From positions 186,440,369 through 186,504,368 of the forward strand of contig CP136061.1 of assembly GCA_032622095.1 (NCBI GenBank): DNA of 64,000 nucleotides. Reading direction: 5' to 3'. Under the pieces are notes generated by a model that made no database searches, was not told the DNA's origin, and saw only the letters and a program-made list of their open reading frames with translations. This stretch comes from Siphonodentalium dalli. Taxonomy: Eukaryota > Mollusca > Scaphopoda > Gadilida > Siphonodentaliidae. A program made the translations under genes and the position numbers. Shown here piece after piece: positions 10,183 to 22,366 of this stretch (its first letter is position 1; each line of letters starts with the position of its first letter).

Positions 10183-12724
10183 TAGAGATGTGAGGGTATG
10201 GAGCTTATCTGTAATAGCCAATATCGGATATTTTAATTTTAATTCATTATTTTAATGTAACAGCCAATGCCGATCCGATACTGATATTCGCTGTGTTATG
10301 AGTGTATTTACAGCTATATTCATAAATTACACCCCCTTTACCCAAGTTGTAACTGCATAAGCATATACTGAATTAAAATACCATTTTCCTCCACAGTCCA
10401 CATTACATGGTATAAAAAGCATTTCATCACTCACTCCCTTCACAAGTTTAATGATTTTTTGAGGCACCTGGGAGTCAATGCTAATGCAATGCAATGACAC
10501 TCCTTAAGGCCTCAGCCTTTGTTGTTATACATGTAGTTATTGAAGAATTTAACACACACCCAATGCACGTATTACACAACTGTCACTCAGCCGCTGAGTA
10601 CTCACGATAGAGCTGCAGGACATAACAACATAATGTATCAATTTCATTCAGCACAACAAGGGGTGGGGTGTTGAGATATACTACAGCCATTAACACCTAC
10701 TATGATTGTTAGGCCACTTATGGGTGGATGGTGGATGCGTTTCACATTCATTTGAATATGAAGTTTTGAATACTAAGAGTAGTTGTTATTACACATGTCA
10801 ATGTTCACAGATAACATGAAGTGAATCAAAATCAGTCAATCGGCCCATAAATATGATCAATCCATCATGTTAGTTTTATTATATGTCTCGAAAGCTGAGC
10901 TATCCCCCTGCTCAATGTGACAAAATAACTTCAGTTTTTGTTTACAGTGGCTTTGGATAATTAAAAAACGAAACAGAGGAGTATAAAATGTATGTTACAT
11001 GTTGGTGAAAGCAATATATAAATATAGAGTTATCGTTCTTCCATTGGTGTGTCTACACAAAGTACCCAGATGACAACCTAACTGTAAATGAAAGGTATGC
11101 TAAACATTTCTGAAAATTAAATTTAAACTTCGCAGTCCTGTTTAGACTAAACACAGTAAGTTTGTCCACCAAGATGATATCTTCTTGTAAGTGTAATCAA
11201 AACATTAGTTTCCATAGATATAATACTATTCCCGACTGTGAAGTGTAAACAAAAATGAATCCATTCTTGCCACCAGAGCAGTTTACAATTATTAAAACTG
11301 CTTGCATTATAATACGCATTATTTTCAAATTAAATGCACTAAATATCTTCTATTCATCTGTTTTTATTACCAAAGAGCTATTCTCACTTCTCATTGGAAA
11401 TAATAACCTCATGCATCATTGTCATGCCACGGCCTATATATCGGGTGTATGATACCTCGTCTTATGACAACTCGTCTTATTGACACTTCGCAGCTACGAC
11501 AAAATGTCTTCAACGACAGGCCGTCTACACGACAGTTTGCCGCGGACACATCTGGTCTTCACGTCGCTAAGTCGTAAGACAACATGTCTTATTATTTAGA
11601 CAAAATTAAGACAAACTTTATAACTATAGATATTGAAAATACGCTCTGTTATCACCTTAACCTACGCAAGCATTCTGAATTATTCGACCCTTGACCTGTA
11701 TACATGAGGTTTGCCGACTACTACCGACTGTATTAAAATATGGAAAACCAGAGTATGGAATGTACGTAAACGCACATATGGAATTTTTGACAATCTGTTG
11801 CAAGTTATTAGAGCGCGACCAATTCGCCAATTTGGAACTAGATACTTATACATTTTAAAAAAAGACAAGGATATTGCAATGACGATATAGTCGCGTTCTA
11901 TGAACTCAAAAATAGATAATCAAGAAATCACCGATATGCATGGGAGTGGGTGACTGTGGGTCTGGTGTTTAGTATATACAACACAATATTATTGAAGAAT
12001 AATTTGAATATTTTTAATCAACGTAAGTATAACAATGACAACAAATTGACATAATAATATTAGCAAGTTGGAACTCACAACAGTTTATGTACAACAACCA
12101 ATCACTTAAACTTCACACAAACTTAATGTTGTAGGCGATGCCACAGAGGTATGATAATGTGTCTCTTACGTCGTATTCCGACATCACTTTGGCGATCTTG
12201 GGGACTTAAAACACATTTTGCACCAACAATATGCTGGCGTTATAATTCCATAAAACAATAATATGCAGTCTACTCCAAACTGTCCTCGCTAATGGCAATT
12301 CACAGTTACTGTGCTAATTGAGACTAGTTGCAACAAAGACAATCAGTCTATAGACATAGTGTCGGATTACCCAAGTGTCGCGTAGACAAAAAGTCGCCAA
12401 GACATTATGTCCCTACGGCAATATGTCGCGTGGACAGTATGTCGCGTGGACCAGTTGGATTAAGACGAATAGTCGTGCACCGTATATATCAACCCTGGAG
12501 TTCGGGCAGACACTAACATTACTAAAGGCAACTCAAACTTTGGAGCTACAGTAGGGTGACCCAGAGTGAGAACTTCACCTTTGTTGCCTTGTAATAGGAG
12601 CCCCGATTGTGTGATGTTGTGTGTAGTTGAGTCAGGGTTGACATTCAGCCTTAGTTTCCCCCGAGACAGCACATTTCTACCGACACCGATATCATCCGAT
12701 AAGCCGATAATCGACTCATCTCTA
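10183..12724. mobile_element. Non-autonomous hAT-like element, 2.5 kb, with nested insertion
   Basis: The left end TAGAGATG (10183) is mirrored by CATCTCTA ending at 12724. Flanks TAACACAC (10175-10182) and AAACACAC (12725-12732) are an 8-bp target duplication with one mismatch. The subterminal parts carry TATCGGATAT-like and CGATATCATCCGAT-like words. I see no transposase. Another element (11442-12482) is nested within it. The superfamily call rests on the 8-bp duplication and the TAGAGATG start, shared with the element at 24436. Confidence 0.65.
11442..12482. mobile_element. DNA transposon of unassigned superfamily, nested, about 1.0 kb
   Basis: The ends are CGGGTGTATGATACCTCGTC and, on the other strand at the right, CGGTGCACGACTATTCGTC: similar but not identical inverted repeats. 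TATATAT lies directly outside on both sides (11435-11441 and 12483-12489), possibly a 7-bp duplication, although AT-rich flanks make this weak. Subterminal regions are packed with short words of the form GACA-n-TGTC (for example GACAAAATGTC, GACATTATGTC), on both sides. No transposase is visible. Confidence 0.55.
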
Positions 12725-12732
12725 AAACACAC

Positions 12733-14409
12733 CCTCAAACTGTTTTAAAATTTAGCTTATCAAAAGTAATATCAAATGCCAACATGGTCTATCTGTCTTA
12801 AATAGGTAGCTATGTTGAGTTGTTGATGTCAAATGCATATATATGCCTGACTTGACATCTTTAATATGATGATGGCATGAAATTCATGAAAGGTGTTGCC
12901 TCTAATTTGAATTTTAATAGGCAACTTTCAACAAAAATTGACATGAGCTGTCAGATATGGTAAAATTGTCGACGGAAGCATTTTGCAGGCCTTCAATTTT
13001 GGAAAAACTCATGGGCACAATGTATAGCGCAGGCATTTTAATCTACTCTTCAGCTCTTCATCAAGATTCCATAACATCATCTTATCCATGATTCAATTTT
13101 TTAAATACTGCACTTAGTTTGAAGAGCAGTGCCAGGCAATGCAAGAAGCCACAAGTGTGGCCAACACTTCAAAAATCAATATTCAGATTTTTAGGTTTTT
13201 AACCCTTCCTTGACTGGAGCTTCCTGATTTTTTGCGAAATCCTTGTGCCAATGCATTATCTTTATATCAAGTCTCCTATAGGGAGCCTTGCATATATTAA
13301 GAGAATACATTGGCCTAACAATATTTACATTGACCTTGTAAGCCAGTGCATTCTCTTATATATGGGAGGCACAGGATATTTAATGCTGCACCAGCGCGGC
13401 TCCCGTAATGAAAGTGTTAGAGCCTTAATTTACCAATATTAAGGTTTTTCTTTAACAAATAAATACATCGGTGTGTATTGTAGAATATTTTACCACAAAG
13501 AATCTTATTTTAGTACGATGCGAAGTGGAGTCCTATAATCTGTTTTTGTGATCAAATTCAAATATACAAGTATAGCAGGTATTTTGTTCTGGGCATTTTT
13601 TCTTTTGAAATTTGACTCAAAAATATAATGACCAATGTGCATATTTTGGTAAATAATTAGTCGCAGTTTTGATTTGTGTGCTATAATTTTCCACAAAAAA
13701 AACTCACCCCTTCTAACCATAGTTGGACACAAAAAATGATGTCACTATTAAACAGCAACTCCTTTTCTTTGTCTCTTTTAAAGATTCTCTAACCAGTGTT
13801 TTGTACAGCTTATTTCTGTTATGTCTCAAATGAAAATCAGTAGGGCAATTCCACACCAATGTAACTCTGGGCCAAAACAGGCTGCTGTGGCATAAAATTA
13901 GTCATAAAACAAAGAATAGTGGGAAATCTTTCCTCGTATGATGATCGTGATGATTGTGAGATTCTGAACTTTGACCAACTGAACAAGAGTAAACAGTCCA
14001 AGAATTTGTTAACACATCATAGAAGATGAAAATTTTTATATTTCTGTATGGCGGAATTATCAAAATCATCAATTTTCATTTTTCACCTACTAGTAATTTA
14101 AATATTATCTGAATAAAACAAACAAAATATCTTCTTTTATTTAGGGATACCAATACCAAATTTTAGAAAAATGCAAATTCTGAATACTCATGAACATTTC
14201 TCATTTTATTCTGACCCTTCAAATGATCAAAATTTTTCAGAAATTCAGAGATCTACGTTCGACACCAAAATCTGTACATCAGACACCGATAAATTAAGTG
14301 CAAGTGTGGAGCCAATGATGTTCATTTTCATATTCGATATTGATGAACTATCTATTTTCAGTTTTAATATGTTGAATTCTCCTAATGCAACACATAAATT
14401 TCAGATAAA
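12733..14409. other. Intron with degenerate copy of the 69-bp palindrome unit
   Basis: At 13245-13370 there are two damaged copies of the inverted sequence that occurs intact near 58.1-58.6 kb: TGCCAATGCATTATC, AGAGAATACATTGGCCTAAC, and AGCCAGTGCATTCTCTTATATATG. The nearby TTAACCCTT at about 13200 recalls the left end of the piggyBac-like elements. The rest (12733-13200, 13440-14409) is AT-rich with no exon or repeat that I can support. Confidence 0.5.
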
Positions 14410-14742
14410 CAATATTTTTCTAAATAAGTAAAATATATATCACCTGTAAGTATCCTGCCCACTAAACTATATGGCATATTCCTATTATCAGTAGAAAAGG
14501 TTCACAAACTCACAGTTGAAAACGGTATGAAAATTCTATGGTATGTTTATTCATGGTCCATGGTAATCCCAATAGATGGCGTATTATCCTCCATTTTGAT
14601 ATTTGCCAGGTCATTCTTCCTTTTTCCCTATTAGGACATTCCTCGTGAGTGGGGTGGGTGCTGAACTCTGGGAGGGAGCTCAGAGTTTAGTGGGCAAGAT
14701 ACTTATAGGAGATATATGTTTTACTTATTTAGAAAAATATTG
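14410..14742. repeat. Foldback repeat with arms of about 57 bp
   Basis: The left arm (14410-14468: AATATTTTTCTAAATAAGTA, then CTGCCCACTAAACT) is matched in reverse complement by the right arm (14691-14742) with a few mismatches. The 220-bp centre includes GGTCCATGGTAATCCCAATA, which also occurs, inverted, at 21640-21860. A third half-arm begins at about 14752 (GATATCTTGCCCACTAAACT). No flanking duplication could be defined. Confidence 0.7.
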
Positions 14743-15164
14743 TATCGCGTCAAAGATATCTTGCCCACTAAACTAAATGATATAATATAGAATTTTCAGT
14801 AGGCCAAAATGAAGCAAATTGTCTGATTGAGATTGAAGATCCCGCAAATAAAATTTCAGAAAGAGATGGAGACAGACTTCTCCTGTGGAGCTTAGAACTA
14901 TTAATGTATTGCTGAGTCCTCAGACTGGACAAGGGACGTGTACTCCCCCTCCCCCGGAAGAGAGAGAATTTCTATTTCCTGATATAATAGCAAATGAAAG
15001 GTAATGCTTGGAGAGAAACCCCGGGCTGAGTGGAAACTCTGCTGTTGTAAAGGACACTTTACGAAAAGAAGAGATTGCTAAATAATGCATGTAACGTGCT
15101 GACCCACCAGGCAGATGCACCAAAAACTGTCTTGGAAGTTGTAAGTTAGTGAGATTACAATGCT
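14743..15164. other. Stretch with no recognised feature
   Basis: It begins with a half-arm of the foldback repeat (to about 14790). The remainder has a short run of CCCCCTCCCCC near 14945 and no supported gene. It ends where the inverted-repeat copy begins. Confidence 0.4.
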
Positions 15165-17210
15165 CATGAAACAACAAAACTCTATCGGAAAGCCACCCCT
15201 ATTGTGATCACAATAATCCAAGTCCCATAAAAATCGCGTAATAAATAAGCCGAGAAATAAATAAATAATACCGCCACCGGTTGTCGGCTATCTCCGTCGC
15301 AAAACCTCGCATGACGTCAAGCGAGGTAAACTAATTAAAAACACGGAATCGGAGTCGGAGTTAATTGTGTCTACCTATATGACGATGGAAAATCCGGAAT
15401 AGACATCAGTGCGTGAGCGAGATGGAATTACTGCTGGCATACCAATAGCATTGTGTACACATGGTTAATTGTCATCGCGCGGTGAGTTATATTCACTTGT
15501 GAGTTGTCGTAAGCGCTGTTTGGAAAGCTATTTGTTTTGACAAAAAACTATAGAAGGCAGATTGAGTGGGGTAGGTAAAACTTTCATGTAAAAAATAAAG
15601 CTTATAATAACACGAGCAGACATGTGAACTCTATTCGGGCGCGTGTTCACGATGGTTTTTTTTATTTTCCGTATATATGCCCCGAGTGTCCCGTATTTAC
15701 ACTCATTCATTCGTAACAATGCCATATAAATGCAGTGTTTTCAGCTGTGGCCGGTCTAGTGACTCTCAGTTAGGTATAATGCTCTATTCATTTCCAAACG
15801 ATGTTCGTTTACGTGCCATATGGTTGTATTTCTGTGGGAAAGCCGTTGCAAAAATCAGAAACCGATTACATATACCAAATAAAGAGCGTTTAATTTGACA
15901 AGTCAGTCATGGTTACGAATACATACAATTGCAGTTAAAGTGGAGAGTATGTTGAATAATTCACGATAACAACTATTCTAAGTCGATTCCCCATTCCTTC
16001 ACCATGGCTCAATAAAGAGCGTTCCATGTTAAGATTTTTCCTAATATGGTACGAATAAAAAGAGTTTAATAAAGCGGAAATTGCTATGACTTGGAAGGAT
16101 ATATAAAGCATGCATATCGGAAGTTCGTGTACATGTATTGACCTGTATTGGTGTAATCAGTAAAAAAAATCACGATGACAACTGTTCTAAGTCCAGTCCC
16201 TTTACCTTGGCGCAATAAAGAGCGTTCACCATTACGATATATTGCGAATAAAGAACGCTTGTATATGTGCTTACATATTAAACCGGATTATTATCCCTCC
16301 TTCAAAAAGACTTTTAGTGTTATATATGATTGGATGTTTAAACGAACCACGGCGAACGTTTATATATTTTATAATCCTATTGTTATTTGTTATGCGTAAT
16401 TGACACATAGAGGTCGAGTTATGACCTGCATATTCAATAGACCGCATCGCTAGTGTGTTAATTTTATAGGCCAATAACCACGCATAAACGCAGTGATTTT
16501 ATCAGTGACAGTCTCGGCAGGGTAGTTTGGGGGTAGGGGAAACAATATTCCGAAATATATATAAGCACCATATTGCTCTAATATATACATGATTCATAAC
16601 CAAGAAAAATTAACTTATCATATCATATTGGTAATGAATGACTTGATTATAATTGATTAAATCCGACAGCAATAAACCGATTTTTTGTTTTACCGCGTTA
16701 CGATAAATTAAAACGAAACGCTCTTTATTGACACAAGACAAAGGTCATCTGGAAATTGGAATGTTTACGAGAAGATAATTGCCTAAGAACTGTGCAAGTC
16801 TTCGCATATATATGCAATCTTTATATGAATATATAATATAACTTGGACTAATCCGGTAACGAAAAAAAATATATAAATACGAGCACGTGTTTATATAGAT
16901 AAATGCGCGAAAAACTGAATAATATACGGGCATGGCTTTATAGTAACAACACATCGCGATACATATAATGATAATAACACGATAAAGACATTTAATTACG
17001 AGAACGGCGATTTTTTTCGGCAAAGTTTTGCATTCGTGGTGTGATAACGCGACAATTTTCAAAGGCCGCGATCGACTATACATGCAAACTTAATATACTG
17101 CCGTAGCGTATCTATGCGTTGTCGATGGGTTACCACATGATCGATCACGTGCTATGCTTCTGTTTACATGTGACAATCACGTGATCGGGCCGATGATCAC
17201 GTGACTTCGT
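15165..17210 (-). repeat. Right inverted-repeat copy
   Basis: In reverse complement this stretch aligns with 1-5522 after the Helitron-like insertion is removed. Shared landmarks, read on the minus strand, are ACCACATGATCGATC-like sequence near 17130-17160, GCGATGTGTTGTT near 16950, CATTCCAATTTCCAGATG near 16750, TTATCGTAACGCGG near 16700, GTCTATTGAATAT near 16435 and GCGACGGAGATAGCCG near 15290. It has an extra stretch (about 15400-16270) with a THAP fragment and two tandem units of about 209 bp (start words TCACGATAACAACTATTC at 15960 and TCACGATGACAACTGTTC at 16170). Confidence 0.75.
15719..15898 (+). pseudogene. THAP-domain fragment
   Basis: The peptide starts MPYKCSVFSCGRSS, then YSFPNDVRLRAIW. 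This fits the N-terminal half of a THAP DNA-binding domain: Met-Pro, C-x4-C, an FP pair, then R-x2-W. The later C-x2-H and AVPTF-like parts are missing; the frame stops at 15898 just after an AATAAAGAGCG word. THAP domains occur in P-element and Kolobok transposases and in host proteins. Its place inside a repeat copy makes a transposon origin more likely. Confidence 0.6.
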
Positions 17211-18083
17211 CTACAACAAAATCTTCGGCTAACTTCGGAATTTTTTATAATCGTTATACAAATAACGAATGGCGGCCGAATATTAGGTTATATGCGCCCA
17301 ATGGACATTATATATATATATTATCGGTATATTGAAAGAAAATATTATTGTTTTTTCAGCACCCTATTCCTTTAAGAAACAAACATAAACAAAGGACTCA
17401 AAATTATAAAGGAGACCCCTATAAATATGATAGAACCAATTGCCCAACCCATTAAGATAGCCGGAATTAAGTCTACTTGCTGTCGTACTTCTTACACATA
17501 GTGGGCCTACATGTAATTTTGGTTCAATAGTCAGATTTTAAGATATTGAGAGAGCCCCTTTTTATAACATAACTCACAACAATGGTGTTTTTGGAATGCA
17601 CCAGAAGAGTCAAATGTGCTAAGACTTCCTACCAATAGGGAAGATAAAGCAACATTGCTAGCATCGCTGTCCCATCGATATGTGACTGTAGCCACTGTCT
17701 TCAAAGGGAAGGACACCAGCCTAACCGGTCACCCTGGAATCTGTAGCCAGAGTGAAATGAAGGAAATTCCACTGAAAATCACTACATGAGCCATGGAATG
17801 TCTGCCCATGATGTAGACCTGTATGAGCGATAGTATTACGTTACTGGACTTAGACCGCCAGTTGAAATGTATGAAGTCCAATATCGATATAAACCCACTC
17901 TTGGTCTGGTGTCAGAAAGACTTCTTTGTTCACTAAGAAGACCCAATCGATGGTCCAAGGATCCCCTTCTCGGACAGATGGGGTGCCCCTCCGATTGCAC
18001 CTTGTTTTTGGATAACAAATGCCCCAAAGTGCTAAACTAGTAGCTTATTGTCATGTTCGTGGCAATCTCAGAGGTCAGAAATG
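17211..18083. other. Stretch with no recognised feature
   Basis: Between the right repeat copy and the duplicated 0.7 kb sequence. It is AT-rich to about 17500 and more mixed after that. A minus-strand open frame of 61 codons at 17531-17716 shows no family I recognise. Confidence 0.35.
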
Positions 18084-20341
18084 GACCTTGTGCTGTACAT
18101 TGGATGAGTCAACTATGCGAACCAATCACAATCACACAAAAGCCTTCTTGTACCAACAATGGAAACGCCTGTTACTTATTAGAACCAAAGGCTGATATCG
18201 CAGAATTCTTTCTCGAATGATTTGCTGTCTCCCCCCTAAGCCAAAGTGGGATGGTCAATGTCTATACCGCTCTTCATCTGCCGAGACAATGCCACAAAAT
18301 CTTTTTTTGGCAATCATGTCATTAAACTCAGTAGTCGTACCAACTGGCTGATCAAGGATAAATTCCTGATTAAGAGGATATTGAATAGCGAAATGTGCTT
18401 TGTGATGAGAGGAAATTTCTTGAGACTTGTAAAAAAAAATGGAAAAATTAAGATTATCCACTAAAAATTGCACTCTCAGATTATCAGATTTTCCTCTTAG
18501 GAGAGGCCTCCGATTGCAGGAAATGACCCCTTACCCCTAGAGCTTTTGGGGGCCTAGGCGGCCCCCAGACCCCCGGCCTGAAGATGAGCATGGCTCAAAC
18601 CTGCAATAGTATCTCAAGATTACATATTGATTATGTTTATCTTAAGTCATTATCCAAATGGCCATCTAATTTTGATTTCCCTGTTGCAAAATATCGATCC
18701 CGTCTTTTTTCTTAGTGGAAACCGCTGCTTAGTGTGAATTACTAGCCGGAATGTATTCTCACCAGAAACTTCGGGAAAGCGTATCGAACGCTTAAACACC
18801 AAAAGCCACCTGAGTTCTGCAGTGTATTTTGAGCAATTTCATGCCAAAAATATTACAACTACCGTACTGACCCGCGTTTAGGCCCAGGGGGCCTTTGTTT
18901 TATTTGAGCTCAAAAATCCAAGTGGGCTTAAACTCGAATATGACCCTTTGCAAACCAAAAATCCCAAGAAATCGGGAGAGTAAAACTGAAGAAATGGATC
19001 CAAAAAATAAAGTCGATCTAACAGAGATTCGGGGAAATATACACGGCTTATAGATTAAATAAAGTTAAGTATAAGTTACTTTGAGAAAGTATTTTTTTCA
19101 TTTTGATGTGTATATTAAAATATTACTTCTTGTCTTGTTTTATTGCCCAAAATTCCCATAAATGACATTTGTAAGCATCATGGGTCATCGCATTTCTGCC
19201 ATTTCAGACAGCTGGGTAAATCCACTATCTATAGTCTATATCTATAGTTTATATCAATGTTCAGATGTACCGGTACGTGATCCCCCCACAACAATATAAT
19301 TAAAACACAACTTTGCCGTCGTCATCGAAGCCAAAGATAATAATTAAAAAATGTCTGAAAATTGTACAGGGGAATATTATGCAACATATAAGAGAGTGAC
19401 TTAATCCGATTAGGATAACAATGAACCCACTGTTACCCAGTGCTCTATTCATGGCCCGTTGTCTACAAAGAGTTACAATACAATAGTGACGGCCCCAGTG
19501 AGTCTAGTTAATTAACGAAATTACGATGTAAATACGTATACAAAAAAAACACGTGTTTGAATGTTTGGAGTAATATTTTAGCCTATCGCTTCCAAACCGT
19601 TGACACAGATTAATATTTATACTATAGTCTATATCGTAAAACGTGAAAAATAGAAGTTTAAATTTTTTTAATAATGATTATTTACCGGGTACCAATACGA
19701 CATCGGTATCTCTTTTTTTGAAGGCATCTTGTGCTGTTGGGGTGTTGTGGATGACAAGTCCCCCTTCTGCCCCATTATTATACCCACCGTGTGTTTACAT
19801 AACCAGGGAAGAGTTCTTTTTGTGTTTGGCCGCATGTAGGAACATACCGACATACAAAGAATATGTTTTTACAGTACTGTTGTTGACATGTGCGCGATGG
19901 ACGCACGTGACTTTTAAGTGACTGATGTTTACCGCGTTCTCAGATATACGCCGTTAGCGAGTGCGTTCTTTTGTATTTGATTTCCCCCAGGAAGTATAAT
20001 TGAATAAACAAATGAGATTTTAAGATTCACTTTATTTTATTTTATTTATTATCGCTAATACCTACGAAGTATAACTTTCCATTTTTCGTGGCATTCTCGC
20101 CGTCACCGATCGTTTGTGAATATACTTCCCGTTATATTGGAATTATTTATTTGGGAAGTATCATTAGCAAATACTTACTTACCACCGCTGAAATTGAAAA
20201 AAATTTGGGGTGGGCTTAAACACGAATATACCCCTGTGCATGGAATTTGGCCAAAATATATGGGTGGGCTTAAACACGGGCATGGGCTTTGAACCGGGTC
20301 AGTACGGTAGTACTAATATTGTTTTCATAGATTTATTTTAA
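18084..20341 (+). repeat. Duplicated 0.7 kb sequence, copy 1 (interrupted)
   Basis: It is nearly identical to 20781-21441 in the same orientation (start GACCTTGTGCTGTACATTGG). It differs by an extra block at 18417-18576 and by a TA-flanked transposon at 18862-20307. The first block (18084-18416) shows only scattered single-base differences, so the duplication is recent. No gene family could be assigned on either strand. Confidence 0.85.
18862..20307. mobile_element. TA-target DNA transposon, non-autonomous, 1446 bp
   Basis: The ends are CCGTACTGACCCG and its reverse complement CGGGTCAGTACGG, each flanked outside by TA (18860-18861, 20308-20309). The direct duplicate of the surrounding sequence has one TA in place of the element (at about 21406), so it is a natural empty site. 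Subterminal repeats of GTGGGCTTAAACACG lie near the right end and GTGGGCTTAAACTCG near the left. TA duplication points to the Tc1/mariner/pogo group. I see no transposase. Confidence 0.9.
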
Positions 20342-20780
20342 TCTCTACTATATATTTTGAGACTTCCGTATATATATATATGTGTGTGGGTACTTTATAG
20401 AATCGAAAACGACTGGTCGGATCGAGCTCAAACTTCGTATATAAGGGTAAAAAGCCACGGGGATCGTCCACGTCGCATTTTGGACAAGCTCTGAGCACTC
20501 ATTCTCCACTCCTAATCAATAAAATCACCGCGAACACGGCGGGGTTAATAGCGTTGATAGTTAAAGAGCGTTCCTATCCGCAGTGTAGTTGATAAAGAGC
20601 GTGTGTGCGTAATGTGATTCTTACGTCTGGGTCTGGGTGTGTGCGTTAGTATACATACATGAGCGTGTTGTGTGATTCTTACGTACTTAGGGCTTCCTAT
20701 GAATGCGGATCGGGTCAGTTTTTCCGCCCTAGGTGATCTTCACCGTGAAACGGGTACCATATATGTGTGTGTCCTTTATA
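20342..20780. other. Spacer between duplicated copies
   Basis: Contains AAAGAGCGT words (20565 and 20592) like those in the inverted-repeat copies, and a twice-repeated GTGATTCTTACGT. No gene is supported. Confidence 0.4.
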
Positions 20781-21441
20781 GACCTTGTGCTGTACATTGG
20801 ATGAGTCAACTATGCGAACCAATCACAATCATACAAAAGCCTTCTTGTACCAACAATGGAAACGCCTGTTACTTATTAGAACCAAAGGCTGATATCGCAG
20901 AATTCTTTCTCGAAACGATTTGCTGTCTCCCCCCTAAGCCAAAGTGGGATGGTCAATGTCTATACCGCTCTTCATCTGCCGAGACAATGCCACAAAATCT
21001 TTTTTTGGCAATCATGTCATTAAACTCAGTAGTCGTATCAACTGGCTGATCAAGGATAAATTCCTGATTAAGAGGATATTGAATAGCGAAATGTGCTTTG
21101 TGATGAGAGGAAATCAGTTACTTCCTGAAGATGAGCATGTGTAAACCCTCAAACCTGCAATAGTATCTCAAGATTACATATTGATTATGTTTATCTTAAG
21201 TCATTATCCAAATGGCCATCTAATTTTGATTTCCCTGTTGCAAAATATCGATCCCGTCTTTTTTCTTAGTGGAAACCGGTGCTTAGTGTGAATTTCTAGC
21301 CGGAATGTATTCTCACCAGAAACTTCGGGAAAGCGTATCGAACGCTTAAACACCAAAAGTTCTGCAGTGTATTTTGAGCAATTTCATGCCAAAAATATTA
21401 CAACTAGTACTAATATTGTTTTCATAGATTTATTTTAATTG
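20781..21441 (+). repeat. Duplicated 0.7 kb sequence, copy 2 (empty site)
   Basis: A direct copy of 18084-20341 lacking both insertions. At 21398-21418 the sequence ATTACAACTAGTACTAATAT represents the site before transposon insertion. A shorter junction (AGGAAATCAGTTACTTCCTG) replaces the extra 160-bp block of copy 1. Confidence 0.85.
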
Positions 21442-21639
21442 TATTATATAATAACATGTACATTGTAAATTTTAATATGTAATACAGTAATAACTATTTA
21501 ATTTACCAATAAGATGAACATTTATTCATTTGTGAATTGCTCCCGTAAACCTGTTATGAAGGAGTAATTTATTGCTCCCGCGAGGAATTCTTCATGAGGA
21601 GGACTGGAATAATGTTGTTTATATAAAATGTCAACTTAT

Positions 21640-21860
21640 CTCTATGCAGAAGAAAGGAAGAATGGCCTGGAAAATATCAAAATGGAGATCGCATGGTTCA
21701 TGGAGGATAATACGCCATCTATTGGGATTACCATGGACCATGAATAAATGTACCATAGAATTTTCATATCGTTTTCAACTGAGGGTTGATAACCCTTTCT
21801 ACTGAGAATAGGAATATACCATATAGTTTAGTGGGCAAGATATCTTTGACGGAGATATGG
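21640..21860 (-). repeat. Second copy of the foldback repeat centre
   Basis: The reverse complement matches 14450-14640 (TTGCCCACTAAACTATATGG, CATTTATTCATGGTCCATGG, AGATGGCGTATTATCCTCC). Only one arm is present (21826-21857). It is followed by a T-run at 21885-21900. Confidence 0.75.
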
Positions 21861-22328
21861 CATGTCAAAGTGAACAATGGTACACTTTTTTTTTTTTTTT
21901 AGTACGTCTGACACTGCTATTTACAGCAGTGATAACAAAAATTTGCATAATTTCATGCCATATTATCTACATAATTTTGAAAAAAGAAATTTAATGGAAG
22001 CTTTTCACAATAAAAATAATGCCAGGACTGCCTCAGCCTGTCTGATATGTTATGATTTTCTCTCCGACAGGTACGTCCGACACCGTGAAATTGCCCAGTA
22101 TTAGTGGGTAGCCATTCCATATCCATGCCTCCTTCCTCAGTCTAGCATGAGTTTAAACAATTCGCTTGTTGTTTGAATTGTGATTGTTCTGAAAATTTGA
22201 GGAGCCAACAGCATTGAATTGATTATACAACAAACAAGGCTACTCACCAATGAGACTTGTAGGCAGTTTATTAGGCAGGGTCGTATTATAATGAAATTAA
22301 GCTTTTTTAAGCTTTTTGCCTTAATTAC
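21861..22328. other. Intron sequence with no recognised feature
   Basis: It holds a T-run at its start and two related words, GTACGTCTGACACTG and GTACGTCCGACACCG, about 170 bp apart. No coding frame or further repeat is supported. Confidence 0.4.
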
Positions 22329-22366
22329 CTTTCAACTTGTTGTTGAACTCCAGAAGACTGCTTGCT
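22329..22366 (-). CDS. Coiled-coil gene, 38-nt micro-exon
   Basis: The acceptor is TTCTATTCCAG and the donor GTAATT. Its first base completes the codon opened by exon 29449-29639, and its last base opens the codon completed by exon 9854-10008. Read this way it gives ASSLLEFNNKLK, a helix-like stretch. The phase fit on both sides is the main support, because a 38-nt exon alone would be weak. Confidence 0.65.

Noticed and set aside
1-17210. One giant transposon with long terminal inverted repeats
   Set aside because: Host exons in consistent phase lie between the arms, and the arms differ by independent insertions; two facing repeat copies are simpler.
17531-17716. 61-codon minus-strand frame with DSDASNVALSSLL
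   Set aside because: It briefly recalls retrotransposon RNase H wording (DASN.A), but no other motif of that family is present.
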